Shown here piece by piece: positions 43,383-52,083 of a DNA stretch of 64,000 nt; position 1 is the stretch's first letter; each line of letters begins with the position of its first letter. The notes under the pieces were generated by a model. That model ran no database searches. It was not told where the DNA came from and worked only from the letters and a program-made list of their open reading frames with translations. The DNA is from Hahella sp. HNIBRBA332 (GTDB lineage Bacteria; Pseudomonadota; Gammaproteobacteria; Pseudomonadales; Oleiphilaceae): assembly GCF_030719035.1 (NCBI RefSeq), contig NZ_CP132203.1, forward strand, positions 4,420,501 through 4,484,500. The letters run 5' to 3'. The position numbers and the translations under genes were made by a program.

Positions 43383-44300
43383 ATGCACGCGCTCACGAAA
43401 GACACGCTGACGCTGTTGCTGTGGGTGGCGCTGATGGCGTCCTCCTTTGTGGTATCAGCCGACTTGCCTCAATACGCCAGCCCCATCGCCGGTACGGAGC
43501 TACGCTTTATTCTGGCGACACTGCTGCTGGCGCCGTTGACGCTGACCCGTTACGCCTTGTTCAGCGACCTCGGTCTGCTCATGCGCTATGGCCTGATCAG
43601 CCTGTTTCTGGTGCTGTTCTTTATCGGATTGTTTGAAGCGCTGAAGACCACCACTGCGCTGAATACTTCCGTGATCTATACCCTGGTTCCGTTGATGAGC
43701 GTGGCGATCAGCCGTTTGCTTCTGGGCGCCGGCGTCAACGGCGTTATGTTATGCGGATTCGTCATCGGCGCCGGCGGCGCGCTCTGGGTTTTGCTCGCCA
43801 CCCATGGAAACAGTGCGGAAACGCTCGCCTGGAACGATGGCGATGCGCTTTTCCTGCTCGCCTGCGCCAGCCTTGCACTGCACGTCACTCTGGTTAAGAA
43901 GTGGGGCTCCAATACCCCCCCCATTCAGGGCGCGTTTTACATCATGCTGATGGGCGCAATCCTGATGGCGCCGGTTATGATTGTCGCAGGCGATATTGAG
44001 CAGGTCGCCTGGGGCGAGTTCGATTTCTGGCGCGTGTTGTTGTACCTGACCCTGTTCGCCACGATCGCCACCTTCTACCTGCAGCAGCATCTGGTGCAGA
44101 AAGTCGGTCCTAACCGCTTGCTGGCGTTCAGTTATCTGATCCCCACATTCGTCGCCATCGGACAGGGTTTCATGCAAGGGCCAGGGCTGTGGTACAGTCT
44201 GCCCGGCGTAGCCCTGACGCTGCTCGCCCTGCTGCTGATCTCCGGCGTCTGGTCGCCAGCGGCGCGTAAGGCATATGTTGGCGACGCACCGGCAAATTGA
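43383..44300 (+). CDS. EamA/DMT family transporter
   Basis: This 305-residue inner-membrane protein has about ten hydrophobic helices arranged as two EamA halves, as in drug/metabolite exporters. The ATG at 43383 is weakly supported by an AAAGTGG site. Such proteins export small molecules such as amino acids, purines or drugs. It lies between NAT and a Crp-type regulator, 20 bp upstream of the latter. Substrate unknown. Confidence 0.9.
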   Translation: MHALTKDTLTLLLWVALMASSFVVSADLPQYASPIAGTELRFILATLLLAPLTLTRYALFSDLGLLMRYGLISLFLVLFFIGLFEALKTTTALNTSVIYTLVPLMSVAISRLLLGAGVNGVMLCGFVIGAGGALWVLLATHGNSAETLAWNDGDALFLLACASLALHVTLVKKWGSNTPPIQGAFYIMLMGAILMAPVMIVAGDIEQVAWGEFDFWRVLLYLTLFATIATFYLQQHLVQKVGPNRLLAFSYLIPTFVAIGQGFMQGPGLWYSLPGVALTLLALLLISGVWSPAARKAYVGDAPAN

Positions 44301-44320
44301 TGTAGAGGCGAGAGGGCACG

Positions 44321-44917
44321 ATGAATCAGCGGGAAATCGAACAGAGTTTCCTGAATTTTCTAAAGCAATCATTTCACTTGATAGACGCCGCCAACCTGGC
44401 GGACTTGGATCTACAAGGCGAAGTGCGTTGCTACCGCAAGGGCGACCTGCTGATTCAGCAAGGACGACCCGCGCCCAAACTGTTCTATTTCGCCAAAGGC
44501 TTCGCCCGTTACATCTGCATCTCCCCTGAAGGCAAGGAGTTTACTCAGTCTTTCGCCTGCTCGCCCAATATCGCCGGCTCCACTCGCGCCATGGTGCGCA
44601 ACGCGCCGGCGTTATTCAGCATAGAGGCGCTGGGCGACATACTTTGTCTGGAGTTCGACTGGAGCCATTTCAGCCAAAGCCTGCAACGTCATCCCGGGCT
44701 GCTCGCCACCTACACCAAAATGCTGGAAGCCCTGTTCATTGGCAAAGAAGAACGTATCTATGGCTTTGTGCAACTGACGGCGGAGCAACGCTACCTCAAC
44801 TTCCTGGAACAAAATCCTCAACTGAGCGACAAAATTCCCCTGCAATACATCGCCTCCTACATCGGCATCACCCCCGTGGCGCTTAGCCGCATCCGCAAGA
44901 AACTGCGCCTAGACTAA
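44321..44917 (+). CDS. Crp/Fnr-type transcriptional regulator
   Basis: This 198-residue protein has a cyclic-nucleotide-binding-like N-terminal domain ('FYFAKGFARYICISPEGKEFT') and a C-terminal winged helix with 'IPLQYIASYIGITPVALSRIRKKL'. The Fe-S cysteines of Fnr are absent, so it is a Crp-like sensor of unknown effector. A strong GAGAGGG ribosome binding site precedes the ATG. It follows the EamA transporter gene by 20 bp and probably regulates that unit. Confidence 0.88.
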   Translation: MNQREIEQSFLNFLKQSFHLIDAANLADLDLQGEVRCYRKGDLLIQQGRPAPKLFYFAKGFARYICISPEGKEFTQSFACSPNIAGSTRAMVRNAPALFSIEALGDILCLEFDWSHFSQSLQRHPGLLATYTKMLEALFIGKEERIYGFVQLTAEQRYLNFLEQNPQLSDKIPLQYIASYIGITPVALSRIRKKLRLD

Positions 44918-45073
44918 ACCCCGACTACCCGCCGGTGAATTGGTAGACAATAGGGATGGCGGAAGGGCGAACAGGTGGACGGCTCGAATTTGAAAGCAAT
45001 CGTCAGAGTGCGGGCGAAGACGTCCATTGCTAAATTCTCCGCCATCAGGTAGACCTTAACCAGGAGCGCCACC

Positions 45074-46141
45074 ATGAACGCATCAACCAAAGTCATCGCC
45101 ACAGAGAACGATCCCCGCTGGCGCGCGCTGCTGGAGCGCGACGCCCAGGCGGACGGCAGTTTCTACTATTCGGTGAAAACCACCGGTGTTTACTGTCGTC
45201 CCTCCTGCGCCGCCAGGAGGCCGCGCCCGGAGAACGTGCGCTTTTACGACAGCCGTGAAGAAGCGGAGCAAGCGGGATTCCGCCCTTGCCGGCGCTGCCG
45301 CCCTGACGCCCCGTCTTTAGCCACACAGCACGCGGAGAAAATCGCCGCGGCCTGCCGTCTTATCGCCGATTCAGAAACCTTTCCCAGCCTGGAACAGCTG
45401 GCTCAAAGCGCCGGCATGAGCAAGTACCACTTTCATCGCCTGTTCAAACAAGTCACCGGTCTGACCCCACGTGGTTACGCCGCCGCACAGCGTAAACAAC
45501 GCCTGGACAACGCGTTACAGAAAGCCGATACGGTGACGGATGCGATCTATGACGCCGGGTACAGCTCCAACGGGCATTTTTATGGAGAATCGGATCAACT
45601 CCTTGGTATGACACCAAGCGAGTATCGTCAAGGCGGGAGCAACGCGGCAATCCGCTTCGCGGTAGGCGAATGCGCGTTGGGCTCTATCCTTGTGGCGCAA
45701 AGCGCACGCGGCGTGTGCGCCATTTTCCTGGGAGACGACCCGGAAGCCCTTGTCCATGAATTACAGGACCGCTTCCCCAAGGCGCAACTGATCGGCGACG
45801 ACGCCGACTTCGAGCGAGTGATCGCCAAAGTCGTGGGCTTTGTGGAAGCGCCTCAGATTGGGCTCGACCTGCCCCTGGATATACGCGGCGCCGCCTTTCA
45901 GCAGCGCGTGTGGCGCGCGTTACAGGAGATTCCGTCAGGCGCGACGGCGAGTTACGCCGATATCGCCCAGCGCATCGGTTCTCCCAAATCCGCTCGCGCC
46001 GTGGCGCGGGCTTGCGCCGCCAATCTGCTGGCCGTCGCCATTCCCTGCCATCGCGTCGTGCGCAGCGACGGCGCGCTCTCGGGCTATCGTTGGGGCGTCG
46101 AGCGTAAGCAGGCGCTGCTGGAGCGGGAGGCGCAGGAATGA
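45074..46141 (+). CDS. ada: Bifunctional Ada methyltransferase/AraC regulator
   Basis: This 355-residue Ada protein senses and repairs methylated DNA. The N-terminal zinc domain has four cysteines (Cys41, Cys45, Cys72, Cys75 in 'VYCRPSC' and 'PCRRCRP'). An AraC-type helix-turn-helix follows (about 100-185), then the C-terminal O6-methylguanine methyltransferase with Cys325 in 'IPCHRVVRS'. Methyl transfer to the N-terminal zinc cysteine turns it into an activator. The start has an AGGAG site. It overlaps the next gene by 4 bp, making an alkylation-repair pair. Confidence 0.94.
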   Translation: MNASTKVIATENDPRWRALLERDAQADGSFYYSVKTTGVYCRPSCAARRPRPENVRFYDSREEAEQAGFRPCRRCRPDAPSLATQHAEKIAAACRLIADSETFPSLEQLAQSAGMSKYHFHRLFKQVTGLTPRGYAAAQRKQRLDNALQKADTVTDAIYDAGYSSNGHFYGESDQLLGMTPSEYRQGGSNAAIRFAVGECALGSILVAQSARGVCAIFLGDDPEALVHELQDRFPKAQLIGDDADFERVIAKVVGFVEAPQIGLDLPLDIRGAAFQQRVWRALQEIPSGATASYADIAQRIGSPKSARAVARACAANLLAVAIPCHRVVRSDGALSGYRWGVERKQALLEREAQE

Positions 46142-46890
46142 AAAGCTTTACTGACGCCGCTGCGATAAAACCGTCCGCAACAAGCCTGCCCGCACGCTTG
46201 AGACGCTACGACTGGGAGCAAGCCGGCCACGAGTTAAATACCCGTGGAGGGACCATACTTGGCGGATTGCTGAGTGAACAGGAATGCGCGGCATTGATCT
46301 CCCTGTACGATACGGCGGAGCTTTATCGCAACAAAGTGATCATGGCGCGTCATGGCTTTGGACAAGGCGAATATCAGTATTTCAGCTACCCCCTGCCCCA
46401 CATGGTTGCAGAAATACGCGAACTGACATATCCCTATCTTGCGCCCGTGGCGAACCAATGGAACGCCGCCATGAATCTGGGCATCCGCTATCCCGAAACG
46501 CACCAGGACTTTATCGCACGCTGCCACGCCGATGGACAAACGCGACCGACGCCGTTGATCCTTAAGTATCAGGAAGATGACTACAACTGCCTGCACCAGG
46601 ACTTATACGGCGAGCATGTCTTTCCCCTGCAACTGGCGGTGTTGTTGTCCGCGCCGGAGCGCGACTTCAGCGGCGGCGAATTTGTGCTGACCGAACAGCG
46701 GCCGCGCATGCAGTCCCGTGCGGAAGTGGTTCCACTGCGGCAGGGCGATGGGGTAATCTTCGCAGTGCATCATCGCCCGGTTCGAGGCGTCCGGGGCATG
46801 TATCGCGTCACCATGCGCCATGGCGTCAGCCAGGTGCGCTCAGGCAGGCGCTACGCGCTGGGGGTGATTTTTCATGACGCCAAAGGTTAA
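46138..46890 (+). CDS. 2OG-Fe(II) dioxygenase, likely alkylation-repair partner of Ada
   Basis: This 250-residue protein carries the facial triad of 2-oxoglutarate/iron dioxygenases: His153-x-Asp155 ('LHQDLYG') and distal His228 ('MRHG'), with Arg237/238 ('GRRYALG') for binding 2-oxoglutarate. It overlaps ada by 4 bp, so it is made together with the alkylation sensor. AlkB removes methyl groups oxidatively; this protein is not an obvious AlkB by sequence, but its position suggests an equivalent repair role. The order Ada then dioxygenase is conserved in other bacteria (established observation, not checked here). Confidence 0.85.
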   Translation: MKSFTDAAAIKPSATSLPARLRRYDWEQAGHELNTRGGTILGGLLSEQECAALISLYDTAELYRNKVIMARHGFGQGEYQYFSYPLPHMVAEIRELTYPYLAPVANQWNAAMNLGIRYPETHQDFIARCHADGQTRPTPLILKYQEDDYNCLHQDLYGEHVFPLQLAVLLSAPERDFSGGEFVLTEQRPRMQSRAEVVPLRQGDGVIFAVHHRPVRGVRGMYRVTMRHGVSQVRSGRRYALGVIFHDAKG

Positions 46891-46951
46891 ATTTCTCAGC
46901 AAGTTCCAGGTCTGAGCAATACAGCCGAAATTGACATTGACGGACTTATTC

Positions 46952-47419
46952 ATGACAGCAGAGCACAGCGACAAACAGTTCCATATCCAACCCGGCGTTG
47001 GCATCGGCGACTTGATATTCGGCCTTGACAGAGAAGACGTGGAAAAATTGCTGGGCGCGCCGGACAAAGAACATGTCAACGACTACAACGATGTCCTCCT
47101 GCATTATCACGAAAAACAACTTGCGCTGAGGTTTGACCATGACAGCGATCTGCGCCTGTCGTGGATTGATTGCCACAACCCCAAGGCGGTTTTATTTGGG
47201 CAAACACTAATCGGAGAGCCTCAGGGAGAGGTTCTCAAAGTGGTCCAAAATCATCATGCAGGAAAGCCTGAAATAGATGAGTTTCTGTCGTTCGAAAGTC
47301 ATACCTACCACGATATCTGGACTGCGTTCCAGTTCAACGAGGGCCGCCTGACTAACATCAACCTCGGCTATGTGTTTGACGAGGACCATGAGCCCGTCTG
47401 GCCTGAGCGCAGCAGTTAA
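46952..47419 (+). CDS. Hypothetical protein
   Basis: This 155-residue soluble protein starts at the ATG at 46952; an in-frame TTG exists further upstream. It contains 'FHIQPGVGIGDLIFGLDRED' and a charged tail. I do not recognise the family with certainty; the GVGIGDLIFGL segment occurs in small uncharacterised enzymes-like proteins. It lies 61 bp after the 2OG-dioxygenase gene on the same strand and may be co-transcribed. Confidence 0.65.
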   Translation: MTAEHSDKQFHIQPGVGIGDLIFGLDREDVEKLLGAPDKEHVNDYNDVLLHYHEKQLALRFDHDSDLRLSWIDCHNPKAVLFGQTLIGEPQGEVLKVVQNHHAGKPEIDEFLSFESHTYHDIWTAFQFNEGRLTNINLGYVFDEDHEPVWPERSS

Positions 47420-47806
47420 GCTGCGCCTCCCACTCAACGTTCGCCTGTTCTTCTCAGCGCTCGCCGAGACCTGATCTGGCGCGTCGAAAAAATTAGCAGT
47501 CGCTTTCACACCCGCCAAATGCAGACTTACAGGGGGTTGCGGGCTGCTCTTTCCATGATGGGATCTTTCCCAGCCTCCGATTTTCCAGACAGTCCCGTCA
47601 GGTTACTTTACAACCAGCCCTGATCAGCGTCGCCCGAAAGCTGACAATTACTCGATTTATAAAGCCCATAGCCCTGGCTGGCTTGAGACTTGCTGAATAT
47701 CACAGTTCATCACATTAGCAGTGGAAGTACGTGATTATAAAAATCAGGGCGCCGCTCGCTGTACCCAGGCGCTGCTCCGATAAGTTCTACCAAGGAGAAG
47801 GGATAT
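47420..47806 (+). other. 387-bp region upstream of the dockerin gene, with a sigma-54-type promoter
   Basis: No gene is visible. The region contains a strong candidate sigma-54 promoter (47678-47694) and the leader of the large secreted protein gene. A few inverted repeats are present, but none has a T-run. Confidence 0.55.
47678..47694 (+). promoter_or_regulatory. Sigma-54 (RpoN) -24/-12 promoter
   Basis: CTGGCTTGAGACTTGCT matches the sigma-54 consensus YTGGCACGrNNNTTGCW at 14 of 16 specified positions, with the required seven bases between TGGC and TTGC. A start near 47706 would lie about 100 bp before the dockerin-protein ATG. Genes for PEP-CTERM-type exported proteins are known to be controlled by RpoN in several bacteria, which fits the sorting tail on the second gene. 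Confidence 0.7.
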
Positions 47807-50800
47807 ATGGTGGACAAAAAGCGCACGATTTCCTTCCTGTATATTGCAGCTCATTTTTTTGTTTTTCTGATTGGCTGTCTGCTAATTCAGACATCCTTCG
47901 CACAAGAAGATGGCGACGTATGGCCCACGCCGAACGGGTTCGCCGCCCCTTCAATGCTATTAACCCGCAGCTCACCGTTCGATCCTCCGGACACTGACAG
48001 TTTCGTCGCGGACGACGGCCCCGGTCTGGATACGGGATGTACATTCAATACCAGCCCCGAACATCCACTCATGATCGACGTCATGATTGACGTTTCCGTC
48101 GGCCCGGTTGATGGGGACGGTTACTTGCTCGATCCCGCTCCCCTTATCGCCCAGGGAATTATTCCCGCCACCGTGGATATCATTCTGCCCGCCTTCGATG
48201 TGGACTATAACGGTTCGCCGCCGCCGGAACGGGACGAGGTCGTCTTCAACGGAACCAGCCTGGGTCTGTTGACTGGCGACAACAATGTCTGGAAGTTGAA
48301 TACCTTCACGGTGGGTATCGAGAGCATTAAATTTCCCGCGCCGCCGGCGCCCGGGACGCCTCCCGCTCCTCGCGCCAACCGCGTGCAGGTCAACATCGAC
48401 ACCCTCAGCACCGGCCGCTGGTGCACCGCCGTCGATTGGGTTGCGCTGATCCTCCCGGTGGAGCCGAAAGTCGCACTTACGCTGGAGCCCACTATCTCCA
48501 ACCCCGTACGCGTCAATAACCTCGCCTCTAATGACTTGATCGACGTGATCTACCAGCAAACCAGCGACGCCAACTGCAACCTGACGGAAGTAATCGGCCC
48601 CAAAGACGACTATCCCTTCTCCGGACCAGCGGAATCCGGGTGGTTCGGCTCGGGCGAGGTCAAGATACGCACCCGTCTGGACGCCTGTCCGACAGGCAGT
48701 CTGCCGTCGGATGCGGAAGTAGAGGCCTCCTGGACTATCGTCGGTACGACGTTGCACGGTACGGAAGTATGGTCCGGCCCGGAAGGCGACATGACGCTCA
48801 CCATGCCGGATGTCATCGGCAGCTATGACGTCGAGTTCGAATACAAAGTGGATGGAGACACCCTGCCGACGGTCACCCGTAAACTTTACGTCACCAAAAC
48901 CACGCCGATCACAGCTGGCGCGCCCCGCATTTCCTGGTACGAACACGCCACTGATTGGGCCAGCGGCCTGATTGATGAAAGCGACGTACTGGAGCATCTT
49001 CTCAGCGGCGGTTACGCCTATGGCGGCCTCAACTGGCGTTACGGTTACAGCTTCGGCTCCGCGGTCAAATGCAATTGGACGCAGCTCAGCGCCGACCCCA
49101 TTACCTGTGACTACTCCGACTGCTATGTATTCAGCGATGTCTTTGAAAACATGGCGGCCACATTGGGCATCGGCGGACTCAGCGCGGTTCGCACTGACGG
49201 GCGCGGCAATGGCTTTGTCACCACCGGCGCGCCGTCGATTGACCCCGCCTTTACCGGCAGCGCACGCCCCTTCGCCGGCGGCCCCTATGACAAGTATGAA
49301 TTCTCCAGTCACAGCCTGCGCAGTCGCGGCTTTTTCTTTCCCGACTATTACGACGCCACCTTTAACGGCATTTACGCCGCCGTGGATGAATTCATCCTCT
49401 GGAACCATAACGGCTCCGTCAATTACGACGCGGATGGCGGCTATCTGGAAACCTTCGAGGGCGCCAAGGTGTATCCGGTTCCCGGCGCCAACTCTTACGA
49501 TTCCTGGGGCGACTTCAAGTACAAAACGCCGGCGCCATTCGCTTTGCTCGCTTCAGCCGACGACAGTCATGGAGGGATAATGATGGAACCCGACCTCAGT
49601 ATTCCCGGCGATGTCGACTACGTCACGCCGGACTCCAACAGCGACAGCGCCTATGAAGCCTTGATCGCCAATGTGCGTGTGGACGTCAACCGCGCAGGCG
49701 TTTATCTGGTGATGGCGACCTTGAGTAAAAACGGCGAAGTGGTCGCCAATATCCCTGAGTTTGAGTCGATTAAGTTCACCCAGGATACCGTCGGCGACGC
49801 CCCAGGGCAGTATACCGCCAAGCTGAAGTTTTCCGGCGAGCAGATCCTGCGCTCCGGCAAAGACGGCCCTTATGAAGTCAAAGTGATCGCTTTCGCTGAG
49901 GGCTCAACGCCAGTGCAAGCTGTGCTGGCGACGCCCGCGTATGCTCACGGCCAGTTCGGCGAGAAAGGCTCGCACCTGACGGATATCGCTGACGCCGCCG
50001 TGGATACTGACGGAGACTCGCGCTATGACTATCTGGAAGCCGTGGTGCAGGCGAAAGTCTCCAAGGAAGGCGAGTACATGCTGCAGGGCGTTTTGATGAA
50101 GGCAGGCAAAACGGTCGCCAATGCGACGGAGCGCTTCCCTCTCGCCAATGGCCCACACAGTCTGACTCTGCGCTTCCCCGGCTCCACCATTTTCCGCTCT
50201 GGCGAGGACGGACCTTATGAGCTGGTGGTCGGTCTGTTCAATGCAGACGGAGAGCGTCAGGCGGATATTGGCGCGATGACTCAGGCGTATCATCATGGCG
50301 AGTTCGAAGGACTGCTGGACGTTATCGGCGACTTTTCCGACCAGGGCGTGGACACCAACGGCAATGGACTGTTCGAGCAGCTGAAAATCCAGTTCAGCGC
50401 AGACCTTAGAGCAGCAGGAACCTTCATGGCGTCCGCCGCGTTGCGCAATGCGTCCGGTCCTTTGGCGGTATATATGGATGAGGTCAAGACTTTCAGCCAC
50501 GGCGAGCAAACCGTCACGCTGAACTTCTCCGGTCCTGAAATCAACCAGTTGGAATTGGATGGCCCCTATTTCGTCAGAGTAACGCTGCGTCATCCCGATA
50601 CGCTGGAAATTATCGACCAGGTCGCCATCAGTGATGCAACCGCACCTTATAGCCACAGCGACTTTGAACCTATATCAACTCCCGGCGCCATCGTGCTGAC
50701 CGGCGCCTCCAGCGACGCCGGGGTCGATAACAACGGCAACGGACTTTTTGACTTGCTTCGCGTCAAGGTCGGCGTCTCTCTCGCCAAGTCCGACGTTTAC

Positions 50801-51244
50801 ACCTGGAGCGCAAGGCTGGTGGACGTTAAGGGCAACGAGATCGGCTTTCACGCCAAAACCGGCGCGCTCAATAAGGGAGATTCAGAGATTGAGTTCAATT
50901 TCGCCGGACTTCCCATTGGCCAAAACGGCATTGCCGGCCCTTACTACGTGCGGGGTTTGCTGATGTACGGCTCCAGCGGCGGCAATCTGGTGGCCAGCAG
51001 TGTGGCGACGACCAAGAGCTATGCCGCCAGCGAGTTTGAGGGCTACGTTGGTCCAGTCAAAGGAGATATTGATGGCGACGGCGACGTGGACCGGGATGAT
51101 CTGGACGCAGTGGTGTCCGCCCGCAACACGCCGGCTTCAGGCAGTGATGATCCCAGAGATCTGGATGGCGACGGCATGATCACCAGTCTGGACGCCCGCC
51201 AGCTGCGGCTGCTGTGCACCCGGCCGTATTGCGCGACGCATTGA
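47807..51244 (+). CDS. Secreted transglutaminase-like protein with internal repeats and C-terminal dockerin
   Basis: This is an 1145-residue exported protein (signal peptide about 1-32). Residues about 370-530 resemble a transglutaminase-like cysteine fold: Cys439 in 'YSDCYVFSDVF', His502 in 'KYEFSSHSL' and Asp516 in 'PDYYDATFN', in Cys-His-Asp order. From about 600 to 1060 there are about four repeats of roughly 110 residues, each with a calcium-type start ('GVDTNGNGLF', 'GVDNNGNGLF') and a 'DGPYxV' ending. The last 65 residues are a type I dockerin with two DxDxDGxxxxxD calcium loops. It is followed by the cohesin-like gene. An AAGGAGAAGG site precedes the ATG. Confidence 0.85.
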   Translation: MVDKKRTISFLYIAAHFFVFLIGCLLIQTSFAQEDGDVWPTPNGFAAPSMLLTRSSPFDPPDTDSFVADDGPGLDTGCTFNTSPEHPLMIDVMIDVSVGPVDGDGYLLDPAPLIAQGIIPATVDIILPAFDVDYNGSPPPERDEVVFNGTSLGLLTGDNNVWKLNTFTVGIESIKFPAPPAPGTPPAPRANRVQVNIDTLSTGRWCTAVDWVALILPVEPKVALTLEPTISNPVRVNNLASNDLIDVIYQQTSDANCNLTEVIGPKDDYPFSGPAESGWFGSGEVKIRTRLDACPTGSLPSDAEVEASWTIVGTTLHGTEVWSGPEGDMTLTMPDVIGSYDVEFEYKVDGDTLPTVTRKLYVTKTTPITAGAPRISWYEHATDWASGLIDESDVLEHLLSGGYAYGGLNWRYGYSFGSAVKCNWTQLSADPITCDYSDCYVFSDVFENMAATLGIGGLSAVRTDGRGNGFVTTGAPSIDPAFTGSARPFAGGPYDKYEFSSHSLRSRGFFFPDYYDATFNGIYAAVDEFILWNHNGSVNYDADGGYLETFEGAKVYPVPGANSYDSWGDFKYKTPAPFALLASADDSHGGIMMEPDLSIPGDVDYVTPDSNSDSAYEALIANVRVDVNRAGVYLVMATLSKNGEVVANIPEFESIKFTQDTVGDAPGQYTAKLKFSGEQILRSGKDGPYEVKVIAFAEGSTPVQAVLATPAYAHGQFGEKGSHLTDIADAAVDTDGDSRYDYLEAVVQAKVSKEGEYMLQGVLMKAGKTVANATERFPLANGPHSLTLRFPGSTIFRSGEDGPYELVVGLFNADGERQADIGAMTQAYHHGEFEGLLDVIGDFSDQGVDTNGNGLFEQLKIQFSADLRAAGTFMASAALRNASGPLAVYMDEVKTFSHGEQTVTLNFSGPEINQLELDGPYFVRVTLRHPDTLEIIDQVAISDATAPYSHSDFEPISTPGAIVLTGASSDAGVDNNGNGLFDLLRVKVGVSLAKSDVYTWSARLVDVKGNEIGFHAKTGALNKGDSEIEFNFAGLPIGQNGIAGPYYVRGLLMYGSSGGNLVASSVATTKSYAASEFEGYVGPVKGDIDGDGDVDRDDLDAVVSARNTPASGSDDPRDLDGDGMITSLDARQLRLLCTRPYCATH

Positions 51245-51357
51245 GCGTCGTCGCCACTGTCGTTTTGACGTTTATATTCATTCACAAGCACTAACCGGAA
51301 ATCGTAGCGGCGGCGCAAGCCGCCCGCTCCGGCCTCAACCCAACAGGGAGAGCTTCT

Positions 51358-52014
51358 ATGTCCACCTCTCGGTTTTTGTCTATCGTATATGTGTTGAAAA
51401 GCGTTCTCGCGTCGCTTCTGCTGATCTGCGGCATACAAGCCCAAGCTGCGGTCATTACAATCCATCCTTCCACCACCGCCGTGGCTCCAGGTCAATTGTT
51501 TACCGTGGATATCGCTATCAGCGGTCTGGCGCCTGGCGGCGCGCCGTCGTTGTCCACCTTTGATCTTAATCTCAGTTTTGATCCCGGCGCCGTCGCTATT
51601 GACGCCGCCGACGCGGACGGCAATGGCGTGATGGACAGCGTTGCGCTGGATCCAGGCGACCAGCTGGATGTTCTGGGGCTTGGGCTGAATCCTATGTCCG
51701 CTGAACTTCTCGCGCCCGGGGAACTGAACCTGTTCGATCTATCTCTTGATATTCCTGCGGATCTGGACACCCACCAAGACAACTCCTTTCTGCTCGCGTC
51801 CCTCAGTTTCACCGCCTTGTCGCCGGGGTTCAGCTATTTCTCTGTCGTCGTCAACGCATTGGGTAATTCTCTCGGCAATCCTATTGCGGTGACCGTCAAT
51901 AACGGCGGCGTGACAGTGGTGGCTGAGCCCGCTCTATTGCAGAGTCTGTTTATCGGCGGCCTGATGTGGATTGGTATGGCGAGGCTGCGTAAACGGGGCG
52001 CACAAGTCGTATAG
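51358..52014 (+). CDS. Cohesin-like protein with PEP-CTERM-like sorting tail
   Basis: This 218-residue exported protein has a signal peptide (about 1-30) and a cohesin-type beta sandwich: 'VAPGQLFTVDIAISGL', 'STFDLNLSFDPGAVAI', ending in 'ITVNNGGVTVVAEP'. After 'AEP' come a transmembrane helix and a basic end ('MARLRKRG'), which is the three-part form of a PEP-CTERM sorting signal cut and anchored by an exosortase. It starts 113 bp after the dockerin protein stop, with an AGGGAG site. I infer that it holds the dockerin-bearing neighbour at the cell surface. Confidence 0.8.
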   Translation: MSTSRFLSIVYVLKSVLASLLLICGIQAQAAVITIHPSTTAVAPGQLFTVDIAISGLAPGGAPSLSTFDLNLSFDPGAVAIDAADADGNGVMDSVALDPGDQLDVLGLGLNPMSAELLAPGELNLFDLSLDIPADLDTHQDNSFLLASLSFTALSPGFSYFSVVVNALGNSLGNPIAVTVNNGGVTVVAEPALLQSLFIGGLMWIGMARLRKRGAQVV

Positions 52015-52032
52015 AGGATCAGCCTGACGCAC

Positions 52033-52063
52033 GCCACTGCCGCGGGCCAACCCCGGCAGTGGC
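52033..52063. terminator. Bidirectional hairpin between cohesin and phosphoesterase genes
   Basis: GCCACTGCCG (52033-52042) pairs with CGGCAGTGGC (52054-52063). A second small hairpin (CTCCAG with CTGGAG, 52066-52081) follows. They lie between convergent genes; no T-run is present. Confidence 0.55.
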
Positions 52064-52083
52064 GTCTCCAGCTTGCTGGAGGA

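Noticed and set aside
44985..45000. Possible Ada-binding box (GAAAGCAA-like) upstream of ada
   Set aside because: The match to the known Ada boxes is too short to distinguish from chance.
47972..49408. 478-codon open frame antisense to the dockerin protein gene
   Set aside because: It lies wholly opposite a gene with signal peptide and recognisable domains; such long antisense frames are common in GC-rich DNA, and the translation has no family features.
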